A DNA stretch of 64,000 nucleotides from Prevotellaceae bacterium HUN156 (GTDB lineage Bacteria; Bacteroidota; Bacteroidia; Bacteroidales; Bacteroidaceae): assembly GCA_900119285.1 (NCBI GenBank), contig FPIT01000004.1:186001-250000 (forward strand). Reading direction: 5' to 3'. Positions 62,446 through 64,000 of the stretch are shown here, in pieces. Positions within the stretch are counted from its first letter, which is position 1. Each line of letters begins with the position of its first letter. The notes under the pieces were generated by a model. It searched no databases and was not told the DNA's origin. It saw nothing but the letters and a program-made list of their open reading frames with translations. Made by a program: the position numbers and the translations under genes.

Positions 62446-62573
62446 TAATTCTTAATGCTTATCGTTCAATGTGATGTTTCACATCGAGCCTGCTCACGCA
62501 GCCTTCAACGTTCCCACAAGCTTTGCTCGCTTTCTTCAACCTGAAGGTCGAAGTGTGGCGTTGCATTGCACCT
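62446..62573. other. Noncoding gap with repeated words
   Basis: No gene. GATGTTTCACATC hairpin and CTGCTCACGCAG hairpin lie near 62472-62500. GTGTGGCGTTGCA near 62551 recurs near 5942, another dispersed word. Confidence 0.45.
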
Positions 62574-64000
62574 TTAGGTCAAAGAATGTTCAATAATATG
62601 TACGTCCTGCTGTGGGAAAGGAATCTCGATGTTGTTTTGGTTGAGCGTGTCATAGACAGTGCTTAATACCTCGCTGACTACTACACCACGCTTCTGTGCA
62701 TCTGTCCATACCAGCAGTTTGAAGTTGACGCTTGAGTCGCCCAATTCAGATACCAGCGATGTTACGGGTTTCTCTGGGTCAATCCATTCCAGTTTCATGT
62801 TATTCACAGCCTCTTCCACCAGTTGCTTTACCTGTGCCAGATTTGAGCCGTATGCCACACCAAAGGTTATGATTTGCAGCACATAGCCATGGTTGCGCGT
62901 CAGGTTCTTATAGTTCTTTGAGAACAACTGCGAGTTTTGGAAAGTAATCACCTCACCCGTCAGTGCCTCGATAATGGTAGAAGTATAGCTGATGCTGGTC
63001 ACACGACCTGTTGTGTCGTCCACCTGAATCAGGTCGCCCACCTTGATGCGTCCTGTCATCAGAGAGATACCATAGTAGATATTTTCGATGATGTCTTTCG
63101 AGGCGAAACCGATACCAGTTGACAAACCTCCTGTTACAACTAGCAACCATTCCATAGAGATCTTTAGAATTGCCATTGTAATCAAGAACCAGCTACCCCA
63201 TACGATTACTTGTAGCACGTTCTTGCCCATTACCTCACGGCTGGCAGCTGTTTCTGGGTCTTTAATCATGAAGTGCATGCGCATTAACTGTAGGATGGTG
63301 CGATTGACGTATGCAAAGCAGAACCACAGTGTAATCACCATTGCCAAGGTGAGAATGCTTATCTTGAAGTTCTTCAGGTTGACATAGTATGTCTTGAAGA
63401 TTTTCCAGCAGAGGTCTGACAGGTTGAATACATCGGCAGCCCAGTAAATACTAATCATGACGGATGCCACACCCAATACGGGCAACAATACTTGGTATGC
63501 CAGGTCGTAAGCCCATGTCTTGGTGATGGGGCGCTCGGCAAAACCATGCTTCTCGCCATACATCTTCAGGTAGCCGCTAATGCAGGTGATGGTCAGGATA
63601 CATGTCAACTGCATAATCCACCAAATCAATATCTGTACTGCCAATAGCGTATAACCAATCCATGAGCAGCATACGCTACAGAGGAATACAATCAGCGATA
63701 TATAGGTATAGAAGATGTCCGAGCGAGGGATGTTGTTATTATGACGTCGAATCACACTCCACTGCCACAGTGCACAAAGCAGCAAGATGGGGGGGAAGGC
63801 GATGTTCACCAGTTCGTTTGGTATCAGAATGATGCGGATAGCAATCACCAAGAAGCCTACAAAGAGTAGGGGAGTGTAGATGTGGAATGCACTCTTAATC
63901 TGTTCACCTTTCACGCGCAATAGCAGTGAGAACAGGATGATGCCCAACAGCCATGCATACTGCACCAGCAGGTTGGCAGCCATGATGAAGAAGTTGCTTT
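62574..64000 (-). CDS. MscS-family mechanosensitive channel, N-terminus beyond window
   Basis: About 475 visible residues; the frame stays open at the right edge and the ATG at 63983 sits inside a membrane helix, so the true start is probably outside. At least nine membrane helices precede the MscS core (about residues 255-440): the pore helix region GGLSTGIGFASKDIIENIYY and the beta domain IKVGDLIQVDDTTGRVTSIS. It would open under membrane tension. It belongs to the larger MscS proteins with extra N-terminal helices. Confidence 0.9.
   Translation of the reverse strand, partial: SNFFIMAANLLVQYAWLLGIILFSLLLRVKGEQIKSAFHIYTPLLFVGFLVIAIRIILIPNELVNIAFPPILLLCALWQWSVIRRHNNNIPRSDIFYTYISLIVFLCSVCCSWIGYTLLAVQILIWWIMQLTCILTITCISGYLKMYGEKHGFAERPITKTWAYDLAYQVLLPVLGVASVMISIYWAADVFNLSDLCWKIFKTYYVNLKNFKISILTLAMVITLWFCFAYVNRTILQLMRMHFMIKDPETAASREVMGKNVLQVIVWGSWFLITMAILKISMEWLLVVTGGLSTGIGFASKDIIENIYYGISLMTGRIKVGDLIQVDDTTGRVTSISYTSTIIEALTGEVITFQNSQLFSKNYKNLTRNHGYVLQIITFGVAYGSNLAQVKQLVEEAVNNMKLEWIDPEKPVTSLVSELGDSSVNFKLLVWTDAQKRGVVVSEVLSTVYDTLNQNNIEIPFPQQDVHIIEHSLT

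Overview
The window reads as a chromosomal segment of a Bacteroidales bacterium, most likely Prevotella or a close relative. Genes lie close together on both strands and many are preceded by the Bacteroidota promoter signature (TTTG, about 19-21 nt, TAnnTTTG). Gene content agrees: methylmalonyl-CoA mutase MutA/MutB, Na+-translocating decarboxylase subunits, a Bacteroidota-type LptD, a GTPase-degenerate EF-G paralogue, queuosine genes, Kdo genes, many lipoproteins, and a beta-helix protein with a sorting-type C-terminus. I see no rRNA, tRNA, CRISPR array, insertion sequence or prophage. Short intergenic micro-repeats (runs of TCAACTTTCAA, TTCAATGTTCAA, AAAGGTAAAAAGG types) are frequent and in places enter genes.

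Layout. 1-6 kb: a lipoprotein cut by the window edge, a large ABC-2 transporter, a secreted protein with a very basic tail, and two tandem deoxynucleoside kinases. 6-9 kb: OadB, a biotin carrier and a lamin-tail/OadG fusion of a sodium-pumping decarboxylase. 9-15 kb: an AspT/YidE-type transporter, then mutA-mutB divergently. 15-23.4 kb: S9 peptidase, an AAA/CYTH nucleotide-binding protein (both ending in mirror-image copies of one terminator repeat), histidine phosphatase, transglutaminase-like protein, peptidase T. 23.4-26.7 kb: two overlapping Cache sensor genes whose kinase parts look complementary. 27-36.7 kb: CPA2 antiporter, LptD, HD protein, a biotin-less carboxyltransferase, lipoprotein, QueF and a queuosine-precursor transporter with a structured leader. 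36.8-48 kb: HemW, EF-G paralogue, two YiiX-type hydrolases, small lipoproteins, Pgk, beta-helix protein, QueC, RadA. 48-51.6 kb: an accessory patch with a palindrome-rich noncoding mosaic, a DUF4160/DUF2442 pair, two unknown genes, an orphan nucleotidyltransferase and a promoter-bearing tandem repeat. 51.6-64 kb: substrate-binding lipoprotein, TPR protein, and an apparent operon kdsA-kdsD-degenerate hybrid sensor-phospholipase D, then an outer-membrane barrel and an MscS channel cut by the window edge.

How genes work together. MutA/MutB interconvert succinyl-CoA and methylmalonyl-CoA; the decarboxylase subunits would couple decarboxylation to Na+ export. Their carboxyltransferase partner is not adjacent; the biotin-less carboxyltransferase 24 kb away is a candidate. 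QueF, QueC and the transporter serve queuosine. Three sensor proteins here have lost key kinase or receiver residues, and two of them form a pair in which each carries what the other lacks; this, the leader RNA and the promoter repeat array are the most unusual items.
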